Shown here piece after piece: positions 8,818 through 16,713 of a stretch of 34,598 bases of DNA. Source of the stretch: Candidatus Melainabacteria bacterium (lineage in GTDB: Bacteria; Cyanobacteriota; Vampirovibrionia; Obscuribacterales; Obscuribacteraceae); NCBI GenBank assembly GCA_012965515.1, contig DTSE01000172.1, positions 1 through 34,598 of the forward strand, read 5' to 3'. Below the pieces are notes generated by a model. That model was given only the letters and a program-made list of their open reading frames with translations, was not told the DNA's origin and did no database searches. Within the stretch, counting starts at the first letter, position 1; each line of letters starts with the position of its first letter. The position numbers and the translations under genes were made by a program.

Positions 8818-9134
8818 ACTTACACCCTCGGTTAATCGTCAATTCCCTGCACCAGCAAGTCTTTAGCGCATTCTAAGCGAATCGCACGCAGGCTGGCCAG
8901 GTCGACAAGCCCGTCATTATCCACATATTGCCAGTTGCAAACATTAGCTCTGTCTGGTTTGAAAGCGCTACTAATCAGCAACTGTGTCAAAAAATTGGGT
9001 TTGTCTCTACTATCAGCTGAAGCGCTAAAGCCAAATCTTAAATTTCGTCCGCAAATGGAGCCTTGGAAAAAAGACCGTTAACGGTCTTTTTTCCAAGGCT
9101 AACGTTTCAATAGACAAAACAATGTCAAGCACTG
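8818..9134. other. Intergenic region upstream of the CHAT gene
   Basis: This region holds the palindromic terminator of the ABC-F gene (9059-9100). The remaining 240 bases or so next to the CHAT start presumably carry its promoter. No small gene or RNA is evident. Confidence 0.5.
9059..9100. terminator. Palindromic terminator element, copy 1
   Basis: This is a perfect 42-bp palindrome. The core GACCGTTAACGGTC (9073-9086) is flanked by A6 and T6, then by the complementary arms AGCCTTGG and CCAAGGCT. As RNA it gives a 19-bp stem with a UUAA loop, and the A6/U6 symmetry allows termination in both directions. It lies 34 bases past the stop codon of the minus-strand ABC-F gene. The same 26-bp core recurs at 15615-15655 and 29921-29960. 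Confidence 0.85.
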
Positions 9135-10742
9135 CTAGCGCTTGCCAGCTCGGCTGTATTCTTTGAACTTGTGTGTTTCCAAGTATTCTGGATATGTGCC
9201 GTTGTAGTCGACGACGCCGTCAGGTGTGAATGACACAATTCGTGTCGCCACATCCGTAATCAAGTCACGATCGTGCGATACCACAAAAACAGTGCCCGGA
9301 AAAACGGAAAGTCCTTCACCTAGAGCATTTACTGCTTCCAAATCTAAGTGGTTTGTCGGTTCATCAAATATGAGAATCGGGTTCTTCTGCATCATCATAC
9401 GAGCCATCAGCAGACGAGCCGCTTCACCTCCCGACAAAGCATCTGTAGATTTCTGCGCTTCATCACCAGAAAACAGCATTCGTCCCAGCACACCGCGAAC
9501 GAACTGATGTCCTTCATCGGTCATATAGGTCATCAACCAGTCCTGTGCGGTTGTATGCTCCGGAATATCTTGATGAAAGTCTTGAGGGTAGTAACTCCAG
9601 GTGGCGTTATCGCCCCACTTGATACTGCCTTTGTCAGGCTCGAGGTCACCTATCAAACAGCGCAATAGAGTAGTCTTTCCCACGCCATTGGCGCCAATGA
9701 TGGCAATTTTGTCGCCACGATAGACATCTAACCGAAAGTCTTTGAAGAGAGTCTTACCATTAAACGCTTTGGTCAGTCCCTCTGCACGCAAGATTTCACG
9801 TCCGAGCGGCTTTTCTTGCTCAAAGCGAATATATGGTCTTTGAATATTCGACTTCTTCAACTCTTGCGGTGCGAGCCTGGCAATTTCCTTCTTACGCGAT
9901 TGAACTTGGCTGGAACGCTGACCGGCAGCGAATCTAGAAACGAATTCTTGCAATTGTGCTATTTTTTTCGACTTTTCGCGATTCTCAGCTTCTATCGACT
10001 GACGTGCTTGCAATTTATGTTCGACCATGTCGTCATAATTGCCAGGATAGACAATGATTGTGTCGTAGTCGATATCAGCGATGTGAGTGCAAACTGAATT
10101 TAGAAAATGGCGATCGTGTGAAATGACGATCAAAACACCTTCATAGTCAGCGAGAAATTCTTCCAACCAATGAATGGATTCAAGATCAAGGTGATTGGTC
10201 GGTTCGTCCAAAAGAAGCGCCTGTGGACCGGCGAAGAGCGCCTGAGCAAGCAAGACGCGAAACTTATAGTCTGTCGCCAAAGTGCTCATGAGATTCTCGT
10301 GCTGTTCATCGGGAATGCCTATGCCTCTGAGAATTTCAGCCGCTTCAAATTCGGCGGTATAACCATCCTCGTCAGCGATGATCGATTCGAGATCCCCCAG
10401 ACGCAGCATCTGCTCTTCTGTAAGTTCGGTCAATTGACAGAGTTCTTCTCGTTCTTTAAACGCGCCCCATAATTTCTCATTGCCCATAACAACCGTATCT
10501 ACAATTCGTTCGTTATCATAGGCAAACTGGTCTTGCTTTAAGACACCAACCTTAGAAGGACGTGACACTGTGCCATTGTTGGTTGGCTCAACTTCTCCGG
10601 TCAAGATTTTCATAAAAGTCGACTTTCCAGCACCATTCGGTCCTGTCAATCCGTATCTATAGCCGGGACTAAATTTCACGGAGACATTATCGAAGAGAGT
10701 CCGTGAGCCAAATCCTTTGGTAACTTCGTTGACTGTGATCAT
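9135..10742 (-). CDS. ybiT: ABC-F family ATPase, YbiT type
   Basis: This 535-residue soluble protein has two ATP-binding cassettes and no membrane domain, as in ABC-F translation factors that act at the ribosomal E site. Walker A motifs are GPNGAGKST (34-42) and GANGVGKTT (350-358); Walker B with D-loop reads LLLDEPTNHLD (ending 186) and IFDEPTNHLD (ending 467). The second cassette has a clean LSGGE signature (436-440). The first has a degenerate one (STLATDYKFRVLLAQAL), as in E. coli YbiT. Other regions also match YbiT from memory, including VSVKFSPGYRYGLTGPNG, ISHDRHFLNSVCTH and VYPGNYDD. The basic, Gln/Lys-rich linker (about 245-305) is the family's inter-domain arm. The gene has its own terminator and appears monocistronic. 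YbiT is less well understood than EttA, so the exact ribosomal role is open. Confidence 0.93.
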   Translation of the reverse strand: MITVNEVTKGFGSRTLFDNVSVKFSPGYRYGLTGPNGAGKSTFMKILTGEVEPTNNGTVSRPSKVGVLKQDQFAYDNERIVDTVVMGNEKLWGAFKEREELCQLTELTEEQMLRLGDLESIIADEDGYTAEFEAAEILRGIGIPDEQHENLMSTLATDYKFRVLLAQALFAGPQALLLDEPTNHLDLESIHWLEEFLADYEGVLIVISHDRHFLNSVCTHIADIDYDTIIVYPGNYDDMVEHKLQARQSIEAENREKSKKIAQLQEFVSRFAAGQRSSQVQSRKKEIARLAPQELKKSNIQRPYIRFEQEKPLGREILRAEGLTKAFNGKTLFKDFRLDVYRGDKIAIIGANGVGKTTLLRCLIGDLEPDKGSIKWGDNATWSYYPQDFHQDIPEHTTAQDWLMTYMTDEGHQFVRGVLGRMLFSGDEAQKSTDALSGGEAARLLMARMMMQKNPILIFDEPTNHLDLEAVNALGEGLSVFPGTVFVVSHDRDLITDVATRIVSFTPDGVVDYNGTYPEYLETHKFKEYSRAGKR

Positions 10743-11102
10743 TTCTTAGGTTTCCGAGTCAATTCACAATTTCAGACAGAGCAAATGACGCGCACTGGCG
10801 CATACAGGCGGATTATAACCTCCGATGCGGACTTTCCAATATGAGCCAAAATGGATCTTTACGCTCGACGATTTCTACTCGATCGCTCAAACAGTACATA
10901 GAGTCATCAAGTTCACGGATTCTCATCGAGCTTAATTAGAAATCAGAGTTCTCTTTTGACCCCCTTTTGAGCAAGATAATCCTCTGACCCGGCAAAGGTC
11001 TTCAACAAAAATCAGCAAGCGACCGCTATTCGCGATCGCTTGCTGACCTGGGGTCGGGACTACGGCAACTCTATCTAGCGAAGCAGCCGGTGGAGGGTCC
11101 CC
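10743..11102. other. Intergenic region between ABC-F and SbtA-like genes
   Basis: Both flanking genes are on the minus strand. The right part contains the hairpin terminator of the SbtA-like gene (11012-11046). The left 260 bases should contain the ABC-F promoter. No coding sequence is convincing. Confidence 0.5.
11012..11046 (-). terminator. Rho-independent terminator of the SbtA-like gene
   Basis: The 15-bp arms TCAGCAAGCGACCGC (11012-11026) and GCGATCGCTTGCTGA (11032-11046) pair with one mismatch or wobble around a 5-base loop. On the minus strand the stem is followed by a T-rich run (ATTTTTG). It lies about 57 bases past the stop of the transporter gene. The right arm contains GCGATCGC, the cyanobacterial HIP1 octamer, here probably by chance. 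Confidence 0.8.
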
Positions 11103-13013
11103 CTAAACAACGGGATAAGTCCTCAAAATGTGCTCGGCAACTGCCAAGTAAATGGGAATGCCCAAAGAGACGTTGTAACTGAATGTCAAACCCAAAGAAG
11201 CCGCCAGAGGCAATGTAGGAGATGCTTCAGGAATGGCAATGCGTTGGATCGCCGGCACTGCAATGTACGAAGAAGAACCGCACAGTACAGCGAACAAGGC
11301 ATAGGTTCCTAATTGGAAAGGAGTATGCACGGCAAAACTAAAGGCGTGAGCGATGAGAATTCCTGTCGTGGCAAAAATGTTCGGAATAATCAAACCAAAA
11401 GCGATCAGCCCAGCTCCGCACTGTTTTAAATCCTTCAGACGCTTAGCAGCGGTCATTCCCATTTCGAGAAGAAATAGGCAAAGAATGCCGTGAAAGAGAA
11501 CGACAAAGAATTGATCGTCTTGAGCGGTAACACTGTTGCCCTGCAAACGGCTTATGAACCCGATTACAATCCCTCCGAAAAGCAAGAACAATCCAGGATT
11601 TAAGAACACTTCTCGCATCAACTCGGCGGTCGAAGCATCTCTGTTTGGCTTGTCATTTTTCACTACCGAACGAGCGGCTGCCGCCACATGAGGATCACCA
11701 AATTTAGTTTCCAGCATCTCGAAGTTTCCTTCTCCGGCAATTTCATGCGCAGCAGCTTCTTCCTCCACTGAAGCGAGATTTGCTGGTCCGGCATAGCCGG
11801 TTTCCATCGGCATATTGCCTTTAACATCCATCCCTCTTTTCCTCAATTTGGAAACGAGATAAAGACCTACAAGGCATCCAGGAATTTCCATAATTGCGAG
11901 CAAGACGGGCATGTATGCTGCGAATGCAATATTAGCCGCCTGCAAAACACCCATGCACGTAACAAAGGTTCCAGCAGAGTCTGAACCATAATAAGCCGCC
12001 ACTGTAGCCGCATCAATTTGCCGCATTCGTTTCACAAATGTTCGCAGGATGGCGAAAGCAACAATGCCTAAACAGAAATTAGTAACGAAGCCAATTCCCA
12101 TGAATACGAATGCCTGCTTCAAAGTTCCACCGGAAAACGTAGCCAGTTCTTCGCCACCATGCCATCCGATCGAAACGAGCAAGTAGATGGTCAGTCCCTG
12201 ATAGATAGTCTGCGGGAAATCAAAAGCTATCTTCAAAAGTGGAATTGCAAAGCCCATATAGAAGAAAAGCAAGAGTGGCTTAAACAGATTCTTTCTGAAG
12301 TTGTCGAAACACTCAGCGATTATTGAATGTTCGAATCTGATTACTTCTACGGCTCTGCCTTCTTTGTCAGCAAGAATTTCAATACAATCACCGCGCGTAA
12401 TGTCGGTAAGGGCTATTCGCTTTCCGCCGGCAACAATTTTGGTATCAGGAGTAAGAGCTGTCCTACTGCGATCAGTATAATCTGATGTAATTGTGATCGA
12501 ATTGGGATCAAATGCAAGAACGTACCCACCAGCGGTTCTGCGGGCGGTAATTTTTGTTATCTCCTTTTCGGCATTCAATTCAACTGATACAGCGTCGCCC
12601 TTCCTAAGGTCTTTGATTGTGGCTGGCACATTGTTCAGCACCACAACTGCCTGAGGGGCAATATCAACCACTTTCTCCCCGGCACTATCGGAAATCGTCA
12701 AACGAGGATAGCCGCTTTGCAGTGCAGCGATTTTCGATACCGGCTTTAGTTCTTCGGATTCATGCTGTTTGGCATACTCTCCGTACGCGGCCCAGCCCTT
12801 GATACCTATGAAAAGCCACAAACTTAGTATTGCAACGCACGCAAAGAAGCGAGAGAACTTTCGTTTCGAAAAAGATAGAAAACTAGGATTCGCTCTGTTG
12901 GACACTTTTGAAATACTTACTACCGTTGAACTTTTGTCTGTTTCGGAACCAACATCAGTTGAATCTTCTTGTCCATCTTGTCGTTTCTGCCGGGCTTCCA
13001 GTTTGAGTTTCAT
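11103..13013 (-). CDS. Sodium-dependent bicarbonate transporter family permease (SbtA-like) with N-terminal extension
   Basis: Residues about 238-636 match the SBT_1/SbtA family, high-affinity Na+/HCO3- symporters of cyanobacteria. Examples are FPQTIYQGLTIYLLVSIGWHG and the inverted-repeat partner with FLLEMGMTAAKRL, plus AAYYGSDSAGTFVTCMGVLQ and AVLCGSSSYIAVPA. The core length (about 400) fits SbtA (about 370), with roughly ten hydrophobic helices. Unlike SbtA, the protein begins with about 50 charged residues, a TM segment (about 55-73) and two repeated beta-rich modules (about 90-158 and 161-228) of the pattern DLRKGDAVSV...I..I.A, resembling DUF5666. I chose the ATG at 13013, which has an AAGGA site upstream; a GTG at 13034 is also possible. 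The neighbouring KdpDE-like pair is divergent. No SbtB (PII-like) gene is visible. Substrate is inferred from family only. Confidence 0.8.
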   Translation of the reverse strand: MKLKLEARQKRQDGQEDSTDVGSETDKSSTVVSISKVSNRANPSFLSFSKRKFSRFFACVAILSLWLFIGIKGWAAYGEYAKQHESEELKPVSKIAALQSGYPRLTISDSAGEKVVDIAPQAVVVLNNVPATIKDLRKGDAVSVELNAEKEITKITARRTAGGYVLAFDPNSITITSDYTDRSRTALTPDTKIVAGGKRIALTDITRGDCIEILADKEGRAVEVIRFEHSIIAECFDNFRKNLFKPLLLFFYMGFAIPLLKIAFDFPQTIYQGLTIYLLVSIGWHGGEELATFSGGTLKQAFVFMGIGFVTNFCLGIVAFAILRTFVKRMRQIDAATVAAYYGSDSAGTFVTCMGVLQAANIAFAAYMPVLLAIMEIPGCLVGLYLVSKLRKRGMDVKGNMPMETGYAGPANLASVEEEAAAHEIAGEGNFEMLETKFGDPHVAAAARSVVKNDKPNRDASTAELMREVFLNPGLFLLFGGIVIGFISRLQGNSVTAQDDQFFVVLFHGILCLFLLEMGMTAAKRLKDLKQCGAGLIAFGLIIPNIFATTGILIAHAFSFAVHTPFQLGTYALFAVLCGSSSYIAVPAIQRIAIPEASPTLPLAASLGLTFSYNVSLGIPIYLAVAEHILRTYPVV

Positions 13014-13318
13014 TTGTCGTGTATTCCTTGACACTTGAGGATTTCGCCCTTGTTAGGTCCCCCCGGAGTTGGCTGAAAGTCACGCTTGAGAGTGGAACTA
13101 CTCAATTCTCAATCGATGTACTCCCAACCAGCCCAGGGACCGAGTGCGCCACTTGCAGGTACATGCAAGTGGTTTTTGCAAAACCTTTTACGAGAGCATT
13201 TACACAGGTCGCACTGAATAATTTGCTCACCATTGCTCAGCGTGTTAACCTGAACGTGCCTTAGTACAGGTCAACTGAGCACTGACACGATAAGATTTAC
13301 ACAGGGGCTTTCAAGCTG
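13014..13318. promoter_or_regulatory. Divergent regulatory region between the SbtA-like gene and the KdpDE-like operon
   Basis: About 300 bases with no convincing gene must contain the promoters for both directions. The region holds the inverted repeat CCACTTGCA/TGCAAGTGG (see separate entry), a nested pair of short repeats around 13085-13112 (TTGAGA ... TCTCAA with GAGT/ACTC inside), and the distant complementary pair GGTCCC (13056-13061) and GGGACC (13136-13141). I could not place -10/-35 boxes with confidence. Confidence 0.5.
13149..13172 (+). promoter_or_regulatory. Inverted repeat followed by T-run: operator or attenuator
   Basis: The 9-bp perfect arms CCACTTGCA (13149-13157) and TGCAAGTGG (13164-13172) enclose a 6-base loop and are followed directly by TTTTTG. 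Read on the plus strand this has the form of an intrinsic terminator, yet it sits about 145 bases upstream of the histidine kinase start. It could be a transcription attenuator in the kinase leader, or a dimeric operator shared by the divergent genes. Confidence 0.45.
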
Positions 13319-14914
13319 GTGTCAAAGATGGCCTTGGACCTATCAAGCTTCCGTCAAGATTCCGAAAACACCGTCAGCACAACCACTCACGGCGTCGACA
13401 AAGTCAAAGGACGAAATATAGAAAAGAATGTCGGCAGGGACCGACCGTGGCAACGCGAGCCGTGGGCGTCCGTGATCTCGGTGGCCGGAATAGGCTTGAT
13501 GAGCTGCCTGATTTCGGTTTCACACGTGTCGACAAGGCTGGTGAATGTCTCTCTTCTCTATCTACTTGTTGTTGTACTTTGTGGTTCCTACCTCGGTCGC
13601 ATACCTGCTCTTGTTTCTTCTATCTGCGGTTTCATCGCCTTCAACCTTTGCCTTGTCGAGCCAATTCAGCTTGATGCCAGTTCGGAATGCATTGCATTGG
13701 CAGTCTTCTTGATAACAGCATTGGTAATAGGGCAACTAACAGCCCTCCTTAAAGCACGTGCTGAAGAAGCGGAACTGCGGCGCTCCGAAATGGAGATTCT
13801 TGCAGAAGCAAGTTGGGCTGTAGCGTCTGAACCGGAAAGAGCTAAAGCTCTCAACAAAGTAATGGAGCTAATCTCCAATATTGAGCCTGTTGAATCGGCG
13901 ACACTAAAACTGAACAACGAACTAAATTCGGACCGACCAGATCTGAAGCATCGTAGAGAAATTGACAGTGAAGGCAATCGCAGCGGTCCGCTTCTGCTGC
14001 AGACTTTTCCTATACTGCTCGAAGATTCTAAGCTAGGGAGTGTAATACTCACGCTAAAGCCAGAGCGCACACTGCAGTATGAAGAAAATCGGCTAGTAGA
14101 GTCTTTGGTAAATCACATCGCGGCGCTTCTTGAGCGCGATCGACTCCTTAAAGCAGAGGCGAAAGCCGGTGCACTAATTGAGGCAGACGCTCTAAAGACG
14201 GCCCTTCTGTCCATGGTGTCGCATGATTTTAGAAGTCCGCTCACCACAATCAAAGCATCTGTCAGCGCGCTTCTTGACGGCGCTACTCCCTGGGATCCGG
14301 AGATGCAGAAGAATTTGTTGGAAGCGGCAGACCATGAAACTGATCGGCTCAATAAACTAGTCGGCAATATTCTCAATTTGTCGAAGTTGGAAGGAGGCGC
14401 CTGGAAGCCGCGCCGAGAGCCGACAGCGGTATCAGAGCTTTTGAGTTCTGTATTGAGTTCATTCAATGATGATGAAAATGAGCGTATCAAACTGAAGTTG
14501 CAAGAGAACCTGAAAGACATTTTTGTCGACCCTGTACAGATGGAGCAAGTACTGCGCAACCTCCTTGAAAATGCTCTTAAATACTCGCCTCCCGAACAAT
14601 CGGTTGAAGTGCTGGTAGAAAGTTTGGACAGACAAATCCAATTCAAAATTCTCGATCGCGGAGTAGGACTTCCAAAAGGCGAAGAATTGCGAATCTTCGA
14701 AAAATTCTATCGTGCTGAACCACTTGTGGAAAGCAATATCCCCGGTCTCGGCATTGGGTTGGCTGTATGCAAAGGGCTCGTGGAAGCCAATGGCGGACAC
14801 CTTACCGCTTATCAAAGAGTCGGTGGTGGTGCTGTTTTTCAGATGAGTTTGGATTATGTAATTGAAACTCTCCCTACACAAAGCGGAAGTGAAAATGAAA
14901 GTTCTAGTAATTGA
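13319..14914 (+). CDS. KdpD-like sensor histidine kinase (DUF4118 membrane domain, no Usp/KdpD N-terminal domain)
   Basis: This is a 531-residue membrane kinase. Four hydrophobic helices at about residues 49-137 match the DUF4118 membrane unit of KdpD, followed by a GAF-like segment (about 155-275). The kinase core has the H-box SMVSHDFRSPLTT with His302, the N-box RNLLENALKYSPP with Asn418, DRGVGLP (446-452) and GLGIGLAV (476-483). All key residues are present, so it should autophosphorylate and pass phosphate to the adjacent KdpE-like regulator. The cytoplasmic KdpD sensor and UspA domains of E. coli KdpD are absent. The start is a GTG with AGGGG about 12 bases upstream; an ATG three codons later is possible. 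Its 3' end overlaps the regulator by 20 bases, implying translational coupling. No kdpFABC gene is in the window. Confidence 0.9.
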   Translation: MSKMALDLSSFRQDSENTVSTTTHGVDKVKGRNIEKNVGRDRPWQREPWASVISVAGIGLMSCLISVSHVSTRLVNVSLLYLLVVVLCGSYLGRIPALVSSICGFIAFNLCLVEPIQLDASSECIALAVFLITALVIGQLTALLKARAEEAELRRSEMEILAEASWAVASEPERAKALNKVMELISNIEPVESATLKLNNELNSDRPDLKHRREIDSEGNRSGPLLLQTFPILLEDSKLGSVILTLKPERTLQYEENRLVESLVNHIAALLERDRLLKAEAKAGALIEADALKTALLSMVSHDFRSPLTTIKASVSALLDGATPWDPEMQKNLLEAADHETDRLNKLVGNILNLSKLEGGAWKPRREPTAVSELLSSVLSSFNDDENERIKLKLQENLKDIFVDPVQMEQVLRNLLENALKYSPPEQSVEVLVESLDRQIQFKILDRGVGLPKGEELRIFEKFYRAEPLVESNIPGLGIGLAVCKGLVEANGGHLTAYQRVGGGAVFQMSLDYVIETLPTQSGSENESSSN

Positions 14915-15578
14915 TGACGAACCACAAATCAGGCGCGCATTGAGAGCCGGTCTAGAGCATAACGGTTACGAAGTAATGCTGGCAGGCAATGGGGAAGAAG
15001 GACTCGATACTGCAGCCCTGAAAATTCCTGATATCTTGATTCTGGATCTGGCGCTGCCTGGAACCGATGGATTCACCGTGCTCAAACAGTTACGCGAGTG
15101 GTCGAAAATACCAGTCATCGTGTTGACGGTTCGCGAAGGTGAAGAAGAAAAAATCAAGGCACTGGATTTAGGTGCAGATGACTATTTGATCAAGCCTTTC
15201 GGATTGGGTGAACTTCTTGCCCGCATGCGAGCCGTTCTACGCCGCGCCAACAGCGAAGAGAGAGAAGCAGAATCAACATTCTCATATCAAGGGCTTTTTG
15301 TAGATATGGCAAAAAGGCTCGTTTCTATTGATGAAATCGAAGTGCATCTCACGCCGAAAGAATATGATCTGCTGAAGTACATGATCTTGCAGCCAAATCG
15401 CGTGCTAACGCACCGACAATTGCTAACCAAGGTCTGGGGTCCTGAATACAGTGAAGACCACCACACCTTGAGAGTGCACATCGCTAATCTGAGAAACAAA
15501 ATTGAATCTCATCCTGAACGCCCTCGCCTAATTCACACAGAGATGCGAATCGGCTACCGATTCCGAGTCGACCAATAA
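14895..15578 (+). CDS. KdpE-like OmpR-family response regulator
   Basis: This is a 227-residue two-domain regulator. The receiver has VIDDEP (5-10), phospho-acceptor Asp51 in LILDLALPGTDG, and the conserved Thr/Lys region ending LGADDYLIKPFGLGELLARM. The stretch REWSKIPVIVLTVREGEEEK is close to KdpE rather than PhoB or OmpR. The C-terminal winged helix (about 130-225) includes LTPKEYDLLKYM, HRQLLTKVWGPEY and the closing RIGYRF. I chose the ATG at 14895 because the natural MKVLVIDDE start follows GGAAG at a good distance; a TTG 33 bases earlier is less likely. It overlaps the kinase gene by 20 bases. With no Kdp ATPase nearby, the divergent SbtA-like gene is the most obvious candidate target, which is inference. 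Confidence 0.92.
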   Translation: MKVLVIDDEPQIRRALRAGLEHNGYEVMLAGNGEEGLDTAALKIPDILILDLALPGTDGFTVLKQLREWSKIPVIVLTVREGEEEKIKALDLGADDYLIKPFGLGELLARMRAVLRRANSEEREAESTFSYQGLFVDMAKRLVSIDEIEVHLTPKEYDLLKYMILQPNRVLTHRQLLTKVWGPEYSEDHHTLRVHIANLRNKIESHPERPRLIHTEMRIGYRFRVDQ

Positions 15579-15613
15579 CCCAGCTGCGCAAAATCACGCG
15601 GGCTTGCTAATCA

Positions 15614-15655
15614 AGTGCTGGAAAAAAGACCGTTAACGGTCTTTTTTCCAGCACT
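15614..15655. terminator. Palindromic terminator element, copy 2
   Basis: This perfect 42-bp palindrome has the same A6-GACCGTTAACGGTC-T6 core, with outer arms AGTGCTGG and CCAGCACT. It starts 35 bases past the stop of the KdpE-like gene, ends that operon, and may also insulate the next gene at 15785. Confidence 0.85.
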
Positions 15656-15784
15656 ACCAATCACATGACAGATTAAATTCCCCAGCGTGGGCGAATAGAG
15701 CCTTATGAGCACCCACAAACCCTCTACCAGGTTTGGCAGAGGCTTGTAAAGGGTAAATATTGTGGGGGTCTGGAGGCTTTTACT

Positions 15785-16468
15785 ATGACTAGCAGCGAAA
15801 GACGAAACACAATGACGCTTGAAGATATAAGCGCTTATTGGCGTCATTTGCGCTGTTCCGGAGAACAGCCAAATTTGCATCGTGTGCTCGAGTCAATTAA
15901 AACTATCGACACTGCGTTTGAGGGAGCGGCCAGCGTTCTCAGCCACCATTTATCGCCTGATGCCTGGTGCCATCTTCGAGATGACCTCTATAACTTATTG
16001 ATTGCGTCGTTTCCCGGCTATTTCCTTATTTATGAGGAAGGCAGCGAAATTCCGAAGGACTCGACGGCACCCTGGCCTAATTCGGGCACCGTCGAGTTCT
16101 ATCCTGAACAGGCAAATCGCCGCTCGGATGTTTACCGAGCCGAATTGCGACGTGTTCATCCAGCTATTGCTCTGAGCTTGCGCTGGTGTCTTGCAGATAA
16201 TCGCAGCACCACTAAACCTGAAGATTTCGAAAGCTTCTTCAGTCAGATAAAAACATATGAGAGCGAAGACGACGAGGAAGAGGCAAAGCGACTGCTCGAC
16301 CGCCTTTTTGCTCTCTGCGAAGACGAAGCTATAAAGTCCAAAAAGATTGCGCACCGTCGCTGGTGGCAAATTTGCTCGGAAGCCAACGGCACCAATGACA
16401 AACGCCTGAAAAACGAGCTTAAGCGACAGCTTTCAGAACTTCAAATGGTCTGGGGCGCACCCAGTTAG
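15785..16468 (+). CDS. Hypothetical protein, acidic/Trp-rich, cytosolic
   Basis: I do not recognise this 227-residue protein. It has no signal peptide or membrane segment. Visible features are a helical N-terminal half with clustered Trp and His (ISAYWRHLR; LSPDAWCHLRDDLYNLL), a middle segment YEEGSEIP...TVEFYPEQ, an acidic run (ESEDDEEEAK) and a basic C-terminal helix (KSKKIAHRRWWQICSE; KRLKNELKRQLSELQ). The start is well supported by a GGAGG ribosome site 9 bases before the ATG. The leader contains an imperfect hairpin (CCTCTACCA/TGGCAGAGG, about 15720-15745). Terminators or gaps separate it from both neighbours, so it is probably a single-gene unit. Function is unknown. Confidence 0.75.
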   Translation: MTSSERRNTMTLEDISAYWRHLRCSGEQPNLHRVLESIKTIDTAFEGAASVLSHHLSPDAWCHLRDDLYNLLIASFPGYFLIYEEGSEIPKDSTAPWPNSGTVEFYPEQANRRSDVYRAELRRVHPAIALSLRWCLADNRSTTKPEDFESFFSQIKTYESEDDEEEAKRLLDRLFALCEDEAIKSKKIAHRRWWQICSEANGTNDKRLKNELKRQLSELQMVWGAPS

Positions 16469-16713
16469 GGCGTCACTCACAGCAATACTATCTTTTCGGC
16501 AGCCATCGATTAGTCTGCCTCAGGTTTTATTACACACAGCCAGACATTAGTAAATCGGTCCAGAATTTAAGGTCAGCATTAATCCGGGGTATGCCCAGAA
16601 ATGCCTTTGTAATTATCTTTTTGGATAATCGCCTTGTTTACGAGAACTTCACGTAGGGTCACCTACATTAGAGTCAACCGATTTAATTCCGCTTACTACG
16701 GACCCCAGATTCT

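Noticed and set aside
13019-13264. 81-codon plus-strand frame in the divergent promoter region
   Set aside because: It spans the inverted repeats, has no ribosome site and no protein-like pattern.
15611-15880. 89-codon minus-strand frame
   Set aside because: It runs through palindrome copy 2 and into the start of the plus-strand gene at 15785.
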